Shown: positions 16,401-29,862, counted from the first letter of the stretch. The stretch: 64,000 nucleotides of DNA from Aphelocoma coerulescens (GCF_041296385.1 NW_027184085.1:9667301-9731300); one strand, 5' to 3'. The notes: generated from the sequence alone by a model not told the origin. A program made the numbers and translations.

Positions 16401-19400
16401 TCAGAGTCCCTAGGGACACCAGGGCCCTCTGGGGACACTTGAGGGAGGACTGTGGCTGAGTGGGCTGGGGAAGGGTGCAAGGGGCCGTAAGAAGTATGCG
16501 TGTTCCCCTCACCAGAGTAGTGACCATAGGGTGTCGCCCCTGCTCCACGCCGGGAGCCGGAGGTGCTACTTGGGAATATGCGGAGAGCATGCAGGGATGC
16601 GGGGGGGGGGGGGGGGGGGGGGCGGGGAACGGACGCAGGGACTCATTTCAATACCCCGAAATCATTTCAATCAATCAACAGGCTGTTTTGTGACCCCGTT
16701 CCCTTCCTGCCCTAAATCCAGCTCTGACTCCTACTTCTGCCTCGTAGGACCCTCCTCCTCCCTGATTATGTGCCCGTGGCTGGTGAATGGAGGACCACAC
16801 CCGCTGCCCGAGGAGCTGGGACTGAGCCCGGACAGCCCCAGGCTCCCGCAGGGATGGGCTCCATTCTCCGCAGCCCCCTGGAAGTGGGAGACCCTGGGCC
16901 TTGGAGAAGAGGGATTGACTCAGGGCTCCCTCGGGTCTAACATCCCTTCCCCACGAGCTGCATGGGCAGTCGGAGCCCCCTCCTCTCTTTGTCCCTTGTC
17001 AGGAGCCCTCCTGACAGAGCCTCCTCTGTACAGAGCCACTGTACAGACACTCCAAATAGCCGCAGGGTCTGACCACACCCGGCACTGCAACCCAACTAGG
17101 AAGATTGTTCAAGTGATGGAAATGAAGCCTGGCACTAGGTGTGGTGGCAGGGGTAAGGACAGCGATGCCCACCAGCACCTGCTGGGACCAGTCTCATGCT
17201 GCTCAGGTCCACAGGGCAGTCTGGAGGGAGCCATATGGGACCTGAGCGGGGAAATGACATCCCCTCCCCGCACATATCCAGCCCACTGCCAGCTGTTGGG
17301 TGAGCTGCCCCAACAGGACGCAACCCCACAGGAACTCCAGCATGGAGAGGGTGTGCTCCTCTCCCGGGAAATGCAAATGGCCTAGGCCACCCACAGGAGC
17401 CCACACAGGGCTTCCAAGCTGCACACTGTGCCACCATTCCTGCCACCCCCACACTGCTGGCTCCGTGACCTTGACACAGTGCAGGGCTGCCAGACACTCC
17501 CTCCTGTTCCCAGCACACTCTCTCCCACTTCCCTCTGCACAGCACGGCTGTGCAGGGGGACACGGGGTGTCTGCGTGGTGCAAAGGGTGCAGAGGAGGCC
17601 CTGGGATGAGGGGGGGCACAGTACAGTGCTGGGCATGGCAAGCATCTTGTTCCCACAGCAGCTTTGCTGTGACTCATCCTGGCAACCCACACAGCACTCA
17701 GGCAGGGTGTCCAGGTCCTCTCCTGCCTCGGGGCAAGGTCATGCAGGAGCAACGCACTAACAGCACTGGTTTCCAGCCTCCTCATCTTCCTGATCCTACT
17801 GCCCTGGCATTACAGTGGGACTGGGAGCTGGCTCCAGCCCTGGGCTTCCGTGTTCCTGTCTCCATCCCACTGTCCCCTATGCAGCTGCTACCAAGCACCA
17901 GGGTTGGTGTGGCAGGGGCCATTGGCTGCCAAATGAAGCAGAGAATGAAATTATTTGGGGCACAGCAAAGGGCAGGACCTGCCTTCCCAAAATGCTACAG
18001 CTGACATTGGAGCAGCTGCTGATGGTCCCTCTGGGTAGCAGAGTGGGTGGTTGTACAGTGCCATGTATCTCCTTGTGTGGCCCAGCATCCCTCATCATAC
18101 CACGTGTGTGCTGTGCACCCCAGTACCCCCTCTTCATTTGGGATGTTCCCCTGGACCCCTAAGACAGTACACATAGTCCTCTCAGCTCACCCTCAAGTCA
18201 TGGGCCACTGATAAGAAAGCATCTAATGTGGGATCTCAGTGGGGCCAAGACATACCCTGCTGGCCAGGGAAAGAGGAAGGCAGCCAGAGTACCTGGAAAG
18301 CAGGGATTTGGACCTGAGCCACTCCAGAAAATGAGCACTCTGCTTGGCACAGGCAGAGGCACCCAGCCCTGAGATGACTGGGGACACAGAGCTCCATCTG
18401 GGGCATCTGCCAACCCACACAGCATCAATGGGGCCATTCACCCCCCAGGAGTGGGGCCTGGGGCTCTGGCAGCAAGGATGGGGGTAATAAAGGGGGGAGG
18501 CACCTCATGTTCGGCGTGGAGAATGCCATGACCCAGCAGGAAAATGATCCGGGGGCTGGAGTGACTGATCCGCGAGGAGCCGCACAAAACTATATCTGTC
18601 TTGCTTGGCTGAGCGATGACTAAGGGAAGGACAGGAGAGCAGTCTGCACACCGCCAGGCAGAGGAGGAATTATTTAGGCTGGAGCATGGGGGTGGAGGGA
18701 TGGGGGCTGGAAGGAGATGGGTGGAGGGAAGGTGGAGGCTAGGTGGGATGCTCTGGTAATGCTCCCCCTCACTGCCGAAGGGACACCAGGTACTGGAGAA
18801 GCAGCACAAGAGCTGGGGAACTGGAACCTGCTGGCTCACTTTTGGGGAGAAAATACTTTTCAGCCAAGGGAGTGTCCTGCCCTGGCTGCAACCCCGCAGC
18901 CAGGCACTGGCTTGGAGACCTACCATCAGCACTGCAGGACAGGCAACACCTCCCACACACATGGGAAAACACCCAGCAGCTGCCTGCACAGGGCAGGCCC
19001 CGGAGGGGGGAGAAATGGCCCCACTACATGGCATCTCTTCTGAGCCCCAGCCCACAGCTGTGCTCTCATGTAACCACCTGGCACACAACAAAAATCAAAG
19101 GAGAAGGGGATATCAAGACCAAGGGGCTCAGCTTCCTCTGGGACCAATCCCTTCTCCCAGGAAGGAAGAGACCTCACCACCTCACAAAGCCAACAGGTAC
19201 CCAAATCTATTTCATGGGGTCATCTAGTGCTTTAGGAGCTGGCATAGGGATGAAGAACAAGCGAAGGATACAGAGCCACAACTCAAGCTGACACCTCAAC
19301 TGGGCCACCCCGCCTCCTTCACCTGAAGGTTGCCACCCTGCTACCCATTTTGCAAAGATTTTTGCAGCATAACTGTGGTACAAACATCCCAACCCAGTCA

Positions 19401-19787
19401 GCACATGAAGCTGTGGGAGCTCGCAGGCTGCTCCATGCATGGGGAGCACACTCTAGTGACCTTTGTGCCCTCCAGACCATCCAGCCCAGGAGGATGTTTG
19501 CTAGGGTGTATCATTTTTAGCTCAGAAAGTCCCCGACCCTTGCAGCCAGGAGTCCCATCAGTTGAACATAATAGGCTACAAGAGCAGGACCACAACCCAA
19601 GATGGTGCAGGAAATGAAATTAAGGAAGGGGCTATAACCCAGCATGATTTCATGACCCTATATTCTACAGGGCTTGTCAAATAATCCTAACTTCTTTATT
19701 TGATGACTTTATAAATTCATTGGCTAAAACACCAACATGGACATACCAGGCTGCTTTCAGGTCATCCCTCCATCACCCTGAGCACTG
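13461..19787. other. Intergenic DNA between PHF24 and DNAJB5, left part
   Basis: No gene is recognised. Features seen are a degenerate repeat of 'GGTGCAAAC' words at about 15160-15300, a 22-G homopolymer at 16601-16622, and a block at about 18500-18680 with enhancer-like, non-repetitive composition. Open frames such as 16531-17385 (+) are GC-driven, run through the G tract, and lack splice or domain support. Confidence 0.6.
16601..16622. repeat. Poly(G) tract, 22 nt
   Basis: An uninterrupted run of 22 G, followed by GCGGGGAACGG. It is likely length-polymorphic and prone to G-quadruplex formation. Its exact length in an assembly is unreliable. Confidence 0.95.
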
Positions 19788-19795
19788 GAAAATGT

Positions 19796-20590
19796 TGGGA
19801 GGAGCACTGGGCAATGACAGGGGGCACAGGGCAGTGCCAGGGGGAGCACTGAGCAATGCCAGCGGGAGCACAGAGCAATGCCAGGGGAGCACTGGGGGGC
19901 AGTGCCAGGGGCAGCACTGAGCAATGCCAGCGGGAGCACAGAGCAATGCCAGGGGAGCACTGGGGGGCAGTGCCAGGGGCAGCACTGAGCAATGCCAGCG
20001 GGAGCACAGAGCAATGCCAGGGGAGCACTGGGGGGCAGTGCCAGGGGCAGCACTGAGCAATGCCAGCGGGAGCACAGAGCAATGCCAGGGGAGCACTGGG
20101 GGGCAGTGCCAGGGGCAGCACTGAGCAATGCCAGCGGGAGCACAGAGCAATGCCAGGGGAGCACTGGGGGGCAGTGCCAGGGGCAGCACTGAGCAATGCC
20201 AGCGGGAGCACAGAGCAATGCCAGGGGAGCACTGGGGGGTAGTGCCAGGGGCAGCACTGAGCAATGCCAGCGGGAGCACAGAGCAATGCCAGGGGAGCAC
20301 TGGGGGGCAGTGCCAGGGGCAGCACTGAGCAATGCCAGCGGGAGCACAGAGCAATGCCAGGGGAGCACTGGGGGGCAGTGCCAGGGGCAGCACTGAGCAA
20401 TGCCAGCAGGAGCACAGAGCAATGCCAGCAGGAGCACTGAGGGGCAGTGCCAGGGGAGCACTGGGCAATGTTGTGGGAGCACTGGGCAATGCTGAGGAAG
20501 CACCAGGCAATACCAGGGGAGAACCAGGCAATATCAGGAGAGCAGAGAGCAATGCCAGGGGAGCAGAGAGAAATGCCAGGCAACATTGGG
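19796..20590. repeat. 68-bp minisatellite array
   Basis: Eight near-identical 68-bp units start at 19856, 19924, 19992, 20060, 20128, 20196, 20264 and 20332; I see one substitution (T at 20240 where the others have C). Degenerate units flank them on both sides. Each unit is itself three diverged sub-repeats of about 21-25 bp based on GCAATGCCAGGGGAGCACTG. Long open frames across it are by-products of the repeat, not genes. Confidence 0.97.
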
Positions 20591-23500
20591 TGAGCACTGC
20601 AAGGCCAGTGACCTGCCAGGGCCCGGCCCTATGGACCACCACCCATCACACCAGCTCCCACAGGCAGCAACAATTGTGTCACTGCCCAGGCCCCTCTGAG
20701 ATGGTCTGTGCCTGGCATGTCCTTGAGCAGACAGCAAGGTGGGATTCAGAAGCCACAGCATCACCCCAGTTTCATCTCCCACCGTCTCATCTTCAAAGCA
20801 ACCTGATGTCCTCTTCCAACACCCTCGGCGTAGCCTGGCAACGGCAGTACCAGCATAGAAACAGCTGTACTGGCATGGCAACGCGGTGGTAGAGAGATAA
20901 AAATGTCAGGCAGATCCCCCCTTCTGCTTCCCAGAGCAACAAAGCCTCCCCATCTCTCTTGGATACCTCCGAAGGGTTCTGGGCACCAGACATGATGAAC
21001 CCTGCCAGCCTCATCTCCCCTCCCCATTGCCCAGCATTGTATGAGATGAGTTGCTGGGTCTCAGCCCAGGTCTCAGTCCTGGCATATGGGGAGCCACGGC
21101 AGCAGGCAGACGCCCTTTGTGGGTCCCTATGGGGGTAGAACCATGCCCCCCCTTACCACTTCCAGAGCAAACACCTGGTTTGAGGGGCACAAATCTGTGA
21201 GACCCGTTTTCTGTGGTTCCTGCTTTTTTGGTTGCCAAGGGCATTTCGCCTGCAGCCAGTGCCTCCGTCTGCCGTAGCTCGCCTGTCGTTCAGGGATACC
21301 CCTGCGGTGGGGAGGAAAGACACATGCGACATTAGGACTGCCCTCCTCATTCCATTTGGATGAGGGGAAGTCTGCTCAGCAGCAGGCGGGAGGGCAGCCC
21401 GAACATCCCACTCTGCCGGGTAAGGAGATCCGGCGGGGTATCGGAAGTTACACAACGCTGCGCTATGCAGACAAGGCAGCGAGCACTGCGGGGGCGCACG
21501 GCAGCCCCCGCAGTGAATTCCCTGACGTGGCAAACATCTCCCGAAGCCCCCTCCATGCCCACCTGCACACGCAGGCAGGAGCCCACGCACATACGCAGGC
21601 AGAAGCCCACACGCCGGCACACGCCTGCCTCTAAAGGAAAAGCCGAGCCAGAGCCAGAGCTGAAATAGTGAATTGCCTCATTCATTCACCCTCTCCGGAA
21701 GCTTTGCCCGTACATGCAAACATACGCGCAGGCAGACATGTGTGGCAGACACGTGCGACCATCCCCTACGACCTCCAGGAATTCCGGCCCCCCCAGCCGC
21801 CTTCTTCACCACCCTCTCCAAACAGAAGTACAGTCTGCACCTGTACACGTCCTGCCAGGAGAACCCCAGCTCCGTAGGAGGGCAACCCTGATTGGGGCAG
21901 ATTCATGGCATGGTGGGGGGTCCCATATTCCCAGCGGCGGGGAATGCCCTGTCACTTTGAGGTCCTAAAGCCAGAGACTCTCACACGGGACATACCTCCT
22001 TACACATAGAAAAGCATTCCCAGCCACTTTTGTCCCCATGGCTCAGTGGAGACCCTTCTACAGGGATGCTACTGCAGCAAAAACCCTCACCATGGCCACA
22101 CAGGTCAATCCACCCCAAAAAGCCTGAGCTGGACCTGGCAGGAGCTGTGCAGGGCCTGGCACACGCATGGCACAGGGGTTACATATGTGCATGGCAGGCA
22201 GTGTGTGAATGCCCACTGACACATCCATGTGGGATGGGCATGGACAGAAACCTCCATTACTAAGCTGAAAGGTCTGGCCTGGGGTTGTCACACAGCAAAC
22301 ACTTCCCAGGATGCACAGGCTCACAGGTGCCACAGATGTCACAGCACACCACAGTGTGCAACCCCTGACAGATGCAGTCTGTGCCCACACAAGTGTGCAC
22401 ACCCCCAACACACTCCACGATGCGTGGGCTCTGCTGACCCAGCACACACGGGGCACACACAGGCATGGCCAGGCAGCAGCAGGGCAGAGTGATGCTTGCT
22501 TGTGCCCCAGCATGACCCTGCTCTGTCGGCGTGTCCTCACATAACTCCGGATGAGTGTGGGACAAGCCACTGCACTAAGCTGAGAGATGGAATTGATTCA
22601 GTTCATTACTTTTCCTAGAATAACTTCAAGTCCCTCGAGGTGCCCAAGAAAACATCCCATCTCCACCTCCCTCCCATTCACTCAGCAGCACCAACCTGCA
22701 GTGCTGCAGTGGCAGCCACCACAGTGCATGTGGCATCCATGAACATGTCATCATGCCCTGGCACGGGACCCTTTCCCAACACAGACCCAGGTCACAGATC
22801 CTGGCATCCATGATGCTCAGTTGTCATGACACATCCCAAATCCTATTCTCCCTCTCCTTGTACGGGAGTGAGACACTGATGCACCCACAGGTATCCCAGG
22901 ACCTGCAGGACAGGTACCCAGCTCAGTTCCCCCCTTTAATTGCAGACACGTGCCAATATCTGCATTGGAGAGGGAACATTTCCTGCTGTGGGTACTGATG
23001 CTCACCTCAGAGTGACCTAGGAATTCAGATGCCCAACACACACCTCAAGGAAGCAAAAGCATCAGCACCCACTGTGTGCCCTGTCTGGGCCCACGCCCTC
23101 AATGACTGCTCTTCCCATTTGACTTTGAGCATTCATATTTTTCCTCAGCCTTATCTAGAATTTGAGACCAGACACAGGGACCTGTATGTACCCAGACTGC
23201 TGGTTTGTCCTGACCTCGCCTGCTGTCTCCCTTGCTGAACCCTCCTCCACCACAAACACAGGTCATTCAGTCCCATGCCAGCTTGAGAGACACTTTATAA
23301 AGAAGGTGGTTTGCCAAAGGACCCTGCCACCATCACTGTGTGGCAGCAATCCCAGGTCCCCATGGTGCAGCTCAGCCTCTCTCCCCAGGCCCAGTACATT
23401 GAACCTGCTGTGTTTTTGTTCCTTTCCAGCAGCGGCAATTTCTCCTCTCCGCCTCCCTCCCACTCCCCATCCTCTGGGCTGTACTTTCAAGTGCTGCTGC

Positions 23501-25659
23501 CCTTACTGAAATTTGAAACAAAGAAGGCAATCAGTTTGGGACTGATTTTCTGAAGCATTAATTCTTCTATCCTGTTCTCATGTGGAGACGCTGCTGCTCT
23601 CCTCATTTACTCCATAATTACACAGCACTGTAACTTTTCCCTCTCCATGCTCTCTCTCCCAGCAAATCCAAGGGGGGGGGGGGGTTCCAAAGTCTCACTT
23701 TCACCCACCACCACCCCTGACCGGGCTTGGATGTATTTTCTTTGTATGTACTTGATACTTGGATGTATCAGGTTTATCTTGGGGTCTGGCACCATGTGCC
23801 AGGTTGAATCCTCTCTGCAGTTCTCACCATGGGAAATAGGACATGGCTTTGGGAATGAGAGCCCCATTGCTCCATATGTGGGCTGCACCGCTGGTCATCT
23901 GTGCAGGGCTTCCAGATATCTTTGCATCCCCAGGGATCTGGCCTCTCTGGAGTCCCACCTCCACAATGCTGGGAAGCATTGGTGGGTGCTGGGGAAGAGC
24001 CAACCCCCTGTCCAGTCCTTTGGCCTGGGCTGAGAGGAGAATGCAGGGCTCACTCTGCTCCTGGCGTCTCCTCTCATGTCTGTGCTCCAAAGGAGGACAA
24101 GCTTAGCCCCAAGCCCAGGCTCTGCCACCAAACCTGAGTGATGGAGGTGATGAGCAGGATCCTCATTCCAAGCTGGGCAAGTGTGGAAGGAGCAGGACAT
24201 CTTGCCAAGGTTAGTGAACACCTTTGAGGCCACCTGGACAAGACGAATCTCCTTTTCCCCAAGGAGAAGAGCAATGCATCCAGCAGAAACACATGCAGAG
24301 AGCAGCCACTACAGACATGTCTGCCAGGAGAGTATGACTTTGCTCAGATACCTGGTGATAGGCACCCAGGGAGACCGGATCCAACTGAAACCCCCAAGGA
24401 CTGCCCTCTGGATCAGAGGGACATGAGAAAGCTACTTGACTTGCAGATGGTGACCTATAAGACGCTGTTAACCACTCCCCATTTCAAACACCACCTCCAC
24501 ATCCTGCCCCATCTCCCCCTATTCTGCCTCCAAGCAAGAAACAGCCAGAGAGGAAAAGCCTCCTTGCTACAGCCTCCAGCCAGAGCATTAGATGTTCAGC
24601 CAGCCCCTGCCAGCATCCTCAGCTCACTCACTACTGCAATCCCCTCCCATTTCAGCATCAAGACTGGCTGGTGTCTTGGGCTCCTGGTGAAAAGCTCTAG
24701 GCGAGACTGTTCCCTGCCAGGAGCAGTGACCTGGAGATCTGCAGAGCTATCACACAACCAGCACAGTGGCATACAGCAAGTCCAAGGGCTGGGCTGAGAG
24801 TCACAAAACCCCATGAAACTGAGTCAAGATGCCCAGAGTTAGGGAGCTCCACATGTCTCCTTTTACTTTTAGAGACAAGACAGGGTCACCTCAGCATCCT
24901 CCAGCACTCCTGAGGGAGTGTTTGGGAATCTTAACCCTGTGCTTTCTCCTCTGCACAGGGATCTTTAGAGCTTCACTTGCTCACTATCCATAAGGAGATG
25001 GGATACTAAGGAAGCAGCAAAATCAGAGAGATTGTAGTTATGGGCTGTGGGTAGACAGGGAAGCAAACCACTACCACTGCAGCACCAGCGGAATCTTCTG
25101 CCCTCAGAAGAACATCACCTGCATCCCTCTAAGCACCACCTGCCATGGGGCCAGGGCAGACACAGGGAAGGAAGTTTGGTAGGCAACAGAGAAGAGTCAA
25201 GACCAAAATAAAGGCAAGCTAGCCTGCTACTTCTGAAAATCCTCCTTGCAGACAATCCCTGTGATATTTTTACTTTTATTCCAGAGGTCACAGATTTGGT
25301 AGCACCACAGAGACATGAAGCTTCCTATAGCAGTCAGCTGGGCCCCACTTGCTGTCCCAATGAACTCCTCACAGTTCATTTGGAATATCAATAATTAGGT
25401 GCCAGGCAGATCTGCAATGGAAAGGCATCAGATGGACACACTTCCAGTAGATGCAGCAGGGTTTGTCTCCAGCCTGGACACTACCCACCTCCAGCTGTGT
25501 CTTTCAGGGACAACACCCCTGCTGGAAGCACCTAGGGACACCCCTGTCCTGGAAAGCAGGGACTTTAGGATGTTTCAAGGCCAAAATTTCCTAAATGGGC
25601 TGGCTGGTGAGACTAGAATGGCTCAGTGTGCTTGACACCAAAACACAGAGCAGAAACAA

Positions 25660-25773
25660 CTTGGTCAAAATGTAACTTGGACAGAGAGACATCCCCAGGA
25701 GAAACCAAGTAAATAGCTTGGTCAAAGTATAACTTGGGAGAGACGTACCCAGGAGGAACCAAGTGCTGCAGGA
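25660..25773. repeat. 57-bp imperfect tandem duplication
   Basis: Two units, starting CTTGGTCAAA at 25660 and 25717, each end in ACCAAGT. CTTGGT and ACCAAG are inverted complements, so each unit could fold as a stem-loop. Confidence 0.8.
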
Positions 25774-27458
25774 CAACTTTGCTGATGAAAGCAGGGCAAA
25801 GGCTGGAAGCTGAAATAGAGCCAACCCAAACTTCAGCGCGCGTCCTCCACGCACAGATGGGTCCCCGGGGGTGACTGACGCTATTTGGCTCCCTGTCACA
25901 GCTGGCTTCCCTTCCAGGGAGATGTGGAGGTCAGAGGTGAGTTGCAAGGACGACGGCGGGGACTGTGGGGGTGCTGCTGGCTCTCCTTTATCATCGTCCT
26001 GCCTTGCTGGGTAGCATCACAACCAGAGTCAAGACACTCCAGATTCTAGTCCCATGCCTGCTGCTGACTCCCACAGCAACCTGGGACAAATTGCCACATT
26101 CCAGCATGCCAAGTCGGGGTAGGGACACTGCCCTTCCTCTTTCACCTGCTTTGAGACAGAGCTGGCAGAGATGTCTGCACAAGGGGCTTTCCCCTACCAC
26201 ACATTCTGCATGCCCAGTTTAGGCCTGTGCATTGGTGGTTCAGCAAGGGAGACAGCGGGCTAGGTCAGGACAAACCAAAGTGTGCAAAGGCAGGATCTGC
26301 CTAGTGGAACCTTTCTGTTCCTGAGGCTCTACCACAAAAAAAGCACTGCAGCATCCTTCATGCTTGCCCTTTCCTCCCACTCACTCCTGTCCTCAGGATC
26401 TGGACACTCCAGCAGAGCGTGAGCACAGGTGGGGACAGCAAGGGACTTGGAGAAGATCAAATTCTCCCACACACTGCTGCCCACTGCCACTCAGAGCTGC
26501 TTGCATCTCACCCGCACACCCGATGTGGGTGGCAGGAGAGCCCTGCTGTGCTCATCCGAGGGGGTTGGCAGGGGTCAGCCCAGGAGATGGTCTCCAGCTA
26601 GGGCTGCCTGCCAACCACCGGCTGGGAACCATTCAAGAATAGCGGCAGGAAGGAAAAAAAGAAAGGAGATAAAAAGAAGAAGGAAAAAAAAAATATGAAA
26701 AAGAAAAAATAACCCAGCTGGCAGCACAGACGCTGCCGGGAGAGGAAGCGGCAGGTTGAGACAAGGACATGGCTCATTATGCCACCCCCGCAGGTGCGGA
26801 GTGCCGAGCGGAGCGGCCGGCTCGGCTGCCGCCGGCGGCGCTGGCAGGGGGTAGACAGAGGCCACCATCCTCAGCCCCAGCCGGGAAGGACAAACTGAAC
26901 ACCATCATTATGGCTGAGAGTAGCTTCCACCCCCTTCCTCCCGCACACCCTGGGAGGCCAGTCAGGCTCTGGTGACACACAGCAGCACAAGGACATGGAA
27001 GATGCTGCTGGAACAAGCTCTTCTAGTGCTGCAATGCCTGTCCTTGGTGGTTTGCAACGTCAGCCTGGATAAAGCCCCAAGCAGCGCATGCTGACCTTGT
27101 GGCTGATCCTGCTTGCAGCACGAGACTATTGGGAACCATTCCCGTCTGGGTTACCCCATGCTCAGAGCCAGGCAGACACAAGCCCACCACGTGCTGAGGC
27201 TACCGACACAACCAGGGTGACTGGGAGCGGGTGAGAGCTGGTGGTTTCCTCAGAGGACAGGCCAGGGGTTGGATGAACCCCGAGGAAGCTAGTTCCCATG
27301 TCTCCTGGACAGGGTTCCCTGGCACAAACAGCAGCTTCGGAAGGAACTAAGAGCCCAACCTGTCCTGGAAGGTGACCCACCAGTATCTCCTTAGAGATGC
27401 ATAGAGCTCAGACCACAGCCAGGACAGCAGCAGGCAGGGAATGGTGCATTAATCCCAC

Positions 27459-27459
<1 letters not shown>

Positions 27460-27503
<44 letters not shown>
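27460..27503. repeat. Poly(A) tract, 44 nt
   Basis: A pure run of A follows CATTAATCCCACC. No retroposed gene or SINE body is recognisable before it, and I did not find flanking target-site duplications. True length is uncertain in any assembly. Confidence 0.95.
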
Positions 27504-27506
<3 letters not shown>

Positions 27507-29862
27507 TGATCATGGATTTTTCCTTGCAGCTTTTTCCTCCTGCTGCAGCTCAGGGTGCTGGAAAAGGCGGGCGACATCTCTGAGGATGGGAACAGGCAAG
27601 AAGGAGAGACAGCACCAAATGCGTGGGTGCTGCTCTCACCATGGAGAACAGAGCGCAAACCCTGCTGCTGCCAAGCCCGGTGTCCTCAGATGCATCTCCC
27701 CAGCTCACCCAGCCACAGACATTGGAGACTTCCCTGTGCTGCACTGAGCAGGATAGTCTGAGCGGGACAGGGGAGCAGCAAGGAGCCAGTGCCTTGCTCC
27801 TGCCCCATCGCTCAGCCATGGGGAGACCCAGATCCAGCTTGCAGGAGGTGGAAGCAAGCTGGGAAAGGTCTTCCTTGCAGTGGCAGGGCACTCAGGTAGG
27901 TCGTTGAAGTGCTAAGTGGCCTTCTCCTCTGCTCCAACCTTCAGACACCAAGTAATGATGTTTTAACAGAAAAACAGCCCAGGCTGCAGTTTCCCACCTC
28001 CCCACTACCTCTGGAGGTGAGGCTCCAGGTGAACACAGCATGTTGCTCACTCCGGCAGTCTGGGGATTTCCTGCACCAGAATCACCATCAGTGGGCTCAT
28101 CCACCCTCGTGGATTTCTCTTTTCAGGAATTTGCTCAATTGCCTTTTGATCCCAGGCAAGTTTCTTACATCTTCCCTCCACCACTTCACCTAAGGCCACC
28201 ATCTCCACAGGTTAATCCCAAACTGTTTCAGAAAGTGCGTTCATGTCCTGAAAGGTCACTGCATCTTCTGACATAAGATGCCCCATTACAGGAACTCGAG
28301 CAACCCTTCCCTGCTCACCTTCCTTCCCCCCACCACACAGGATTTTATTATTCCCCATCATGCCTCCCTCAGTCATCTCTTCCCCCAGACGGAAGAGAGC
28401 CAGTTTATGTAATTGTTCCATCTATGGAAACGGCTTCGTACCTTTAATTATTCCTGCCACCCTTCCCTGCACTTTCCCGACGTGTCTTTAAAAGGGTGCG
28501 GATGTGCAAGCGAGGGAGACGGGCTGCGAAGGAGGCGCGGTTTTGGTTAAAACACACTCTGCGCCCCAGGAGGGGAGGCTGTGGTCTGCCCTGACCCCGC
28601 TCCTGCCCAGCGGGGCCGCAGCCAGCCCCTGGCCCAGAGCCCTTGTTTGTCCCCGGGCAGGCTGCACACCAAGCAGATCATTTGTGAGCACGGGGACGGC
28701 CAGCAGCAGCTCCCCCACCCTGGGGCCCCCAAAGCTCCCGGCGGATGAAAAGCCGGAACAAAAAGCATTTGCAAGGCCAGGGCTTGGGCACGGCGCGGGA
28801 CACGCAGCACGAGCCCCCCCGCCGCGGGGACGGGGCCACCGAACAACACTCAGCAAAACAGACGGGCAAGAGTAAGTGCTGGTTTAGTACCACGATGACT
28901 CAGCCACTCCACCGGCAGTGCAGAGAGACCTCCGACTCTTCCAGCTCAGAAGGGCTCCACGGAGAGACCGTGGTGGGAAACGAGGAGCCCAGGCGGCTGC
29001 TCACACCCTGCCTGGGGACTCCGGAGAGTCAAAGACCCTAGCCCAGGCAGGACAGGGAGACCAGTGCTGTGATCAAACCACAAGGGACGGACGAGATGTG
29101 AACTCCAAAGCGCCCTGTTCAAACACTCCATCAAGTAAGGGGAAGCAAAAAGAGGTTACAAAAGGACAAACATCTTAACAGCCTCAGAGGTTCACCGGCG
29201 CTCAGCTTCACCCACGAGCTGCAGCACCTGCACAACCAGATGCTTCCTCCTCAGTCTGTGGACAGGTGTGCAGGCAGGATGCTGTCCCCACGTTCCACAC
29301 CAACTCGACAGCATCAAGAGATGGGTTTTCTTCGCAAGACAGGCAGGTTTTCCCAGGACAAAATCCAGGTCACTGGGTCCAGACTGCTCCTCCAACCAGG
29401 AGCCACCTCACTCCCAGTCCAACTCAGGCCGGGATGCTGGAAAGATCAAGGGGGAGACTCGCATGGCAAAAGCCCAAACACACCCCCACTGCGGAAGGGG
29501 ACGCGTGACAGGGCTTTGCAGCAGGACAGCGCTGGCAGCGTGTGTGGCTCAGCTACCCAGTTTCCCTGCTAGCTGGCGACAGCTGCTGTGGAGCTGTGAT
29601 GCACCGATGTCAGAGCAAAAGCTGTTTTAAACACAGACACTGAGCCCCCCACTGGACCAGGGCTTTGGAGTCCAGTGGCTTTTACACAATGAAAAAGCAT
29701 AACACAGTGTCAGCCGTCCCAGCCTCACACAGCTAAAGACTCTCAGCCACCCTCTGTTGCATAAGGACCCTGGCCCCGTCACACTGGGTGTTTGATCTGG
29801 CAACAATATTGTTCCTGGGGAGTGGATGCTCACCCACCACCCCTGTCAGACATGTCAGAGCA

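Larger units (their letters stand above)
20591..29862. other. Intergenic DNA between PHF24 and DNAJB5, right part
   Basis: No gene is recognised on either strand. It contains orphan GC-rich patches (about 21370-21640, 26740-26890 and 28500-28870), a G tract near 23674-23685, a duplicated 57-bp segment (25660-25773), an A-rich purine stretch (about 26640-26712) and a 44-A homopolymer (27460-27503). Splice-like sites exist (for example GTAAGT after 28870), but no protein-like exon accompanies them. Distal enhancers or a noncoding first exon of DNAJB5 could lie here unseen. Confidence 0.55.

Noticed and set aside
16531..17385. 284-codon plus-strand open frame
   Set aside because: It passes through a 22-G homopolymer as a polyglycine run and has no recognisable domain; a chance frame in GC-rich DNA.
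19796..20590. CRISPR-like regular array
   Set aside because: There are no unique spacers; the whole 68-bp unit repeats, and the DNA is from a vertebrate.
19757..20642. Three overlapping long minus-strand open frames (248, 274 and 289 codons), cysteine/proline-rich
   Set aside because: They are the same 68-bp minisatellite read in three frames. Repetition without stops explains their length, and no domain or splice context supports a gene.
27449..27747. Lysine-rich (plus) and phenylalanine-rich (minus) open frames
   Set aside because: They are translations of the 44-nt poly(A) tract and flanks.
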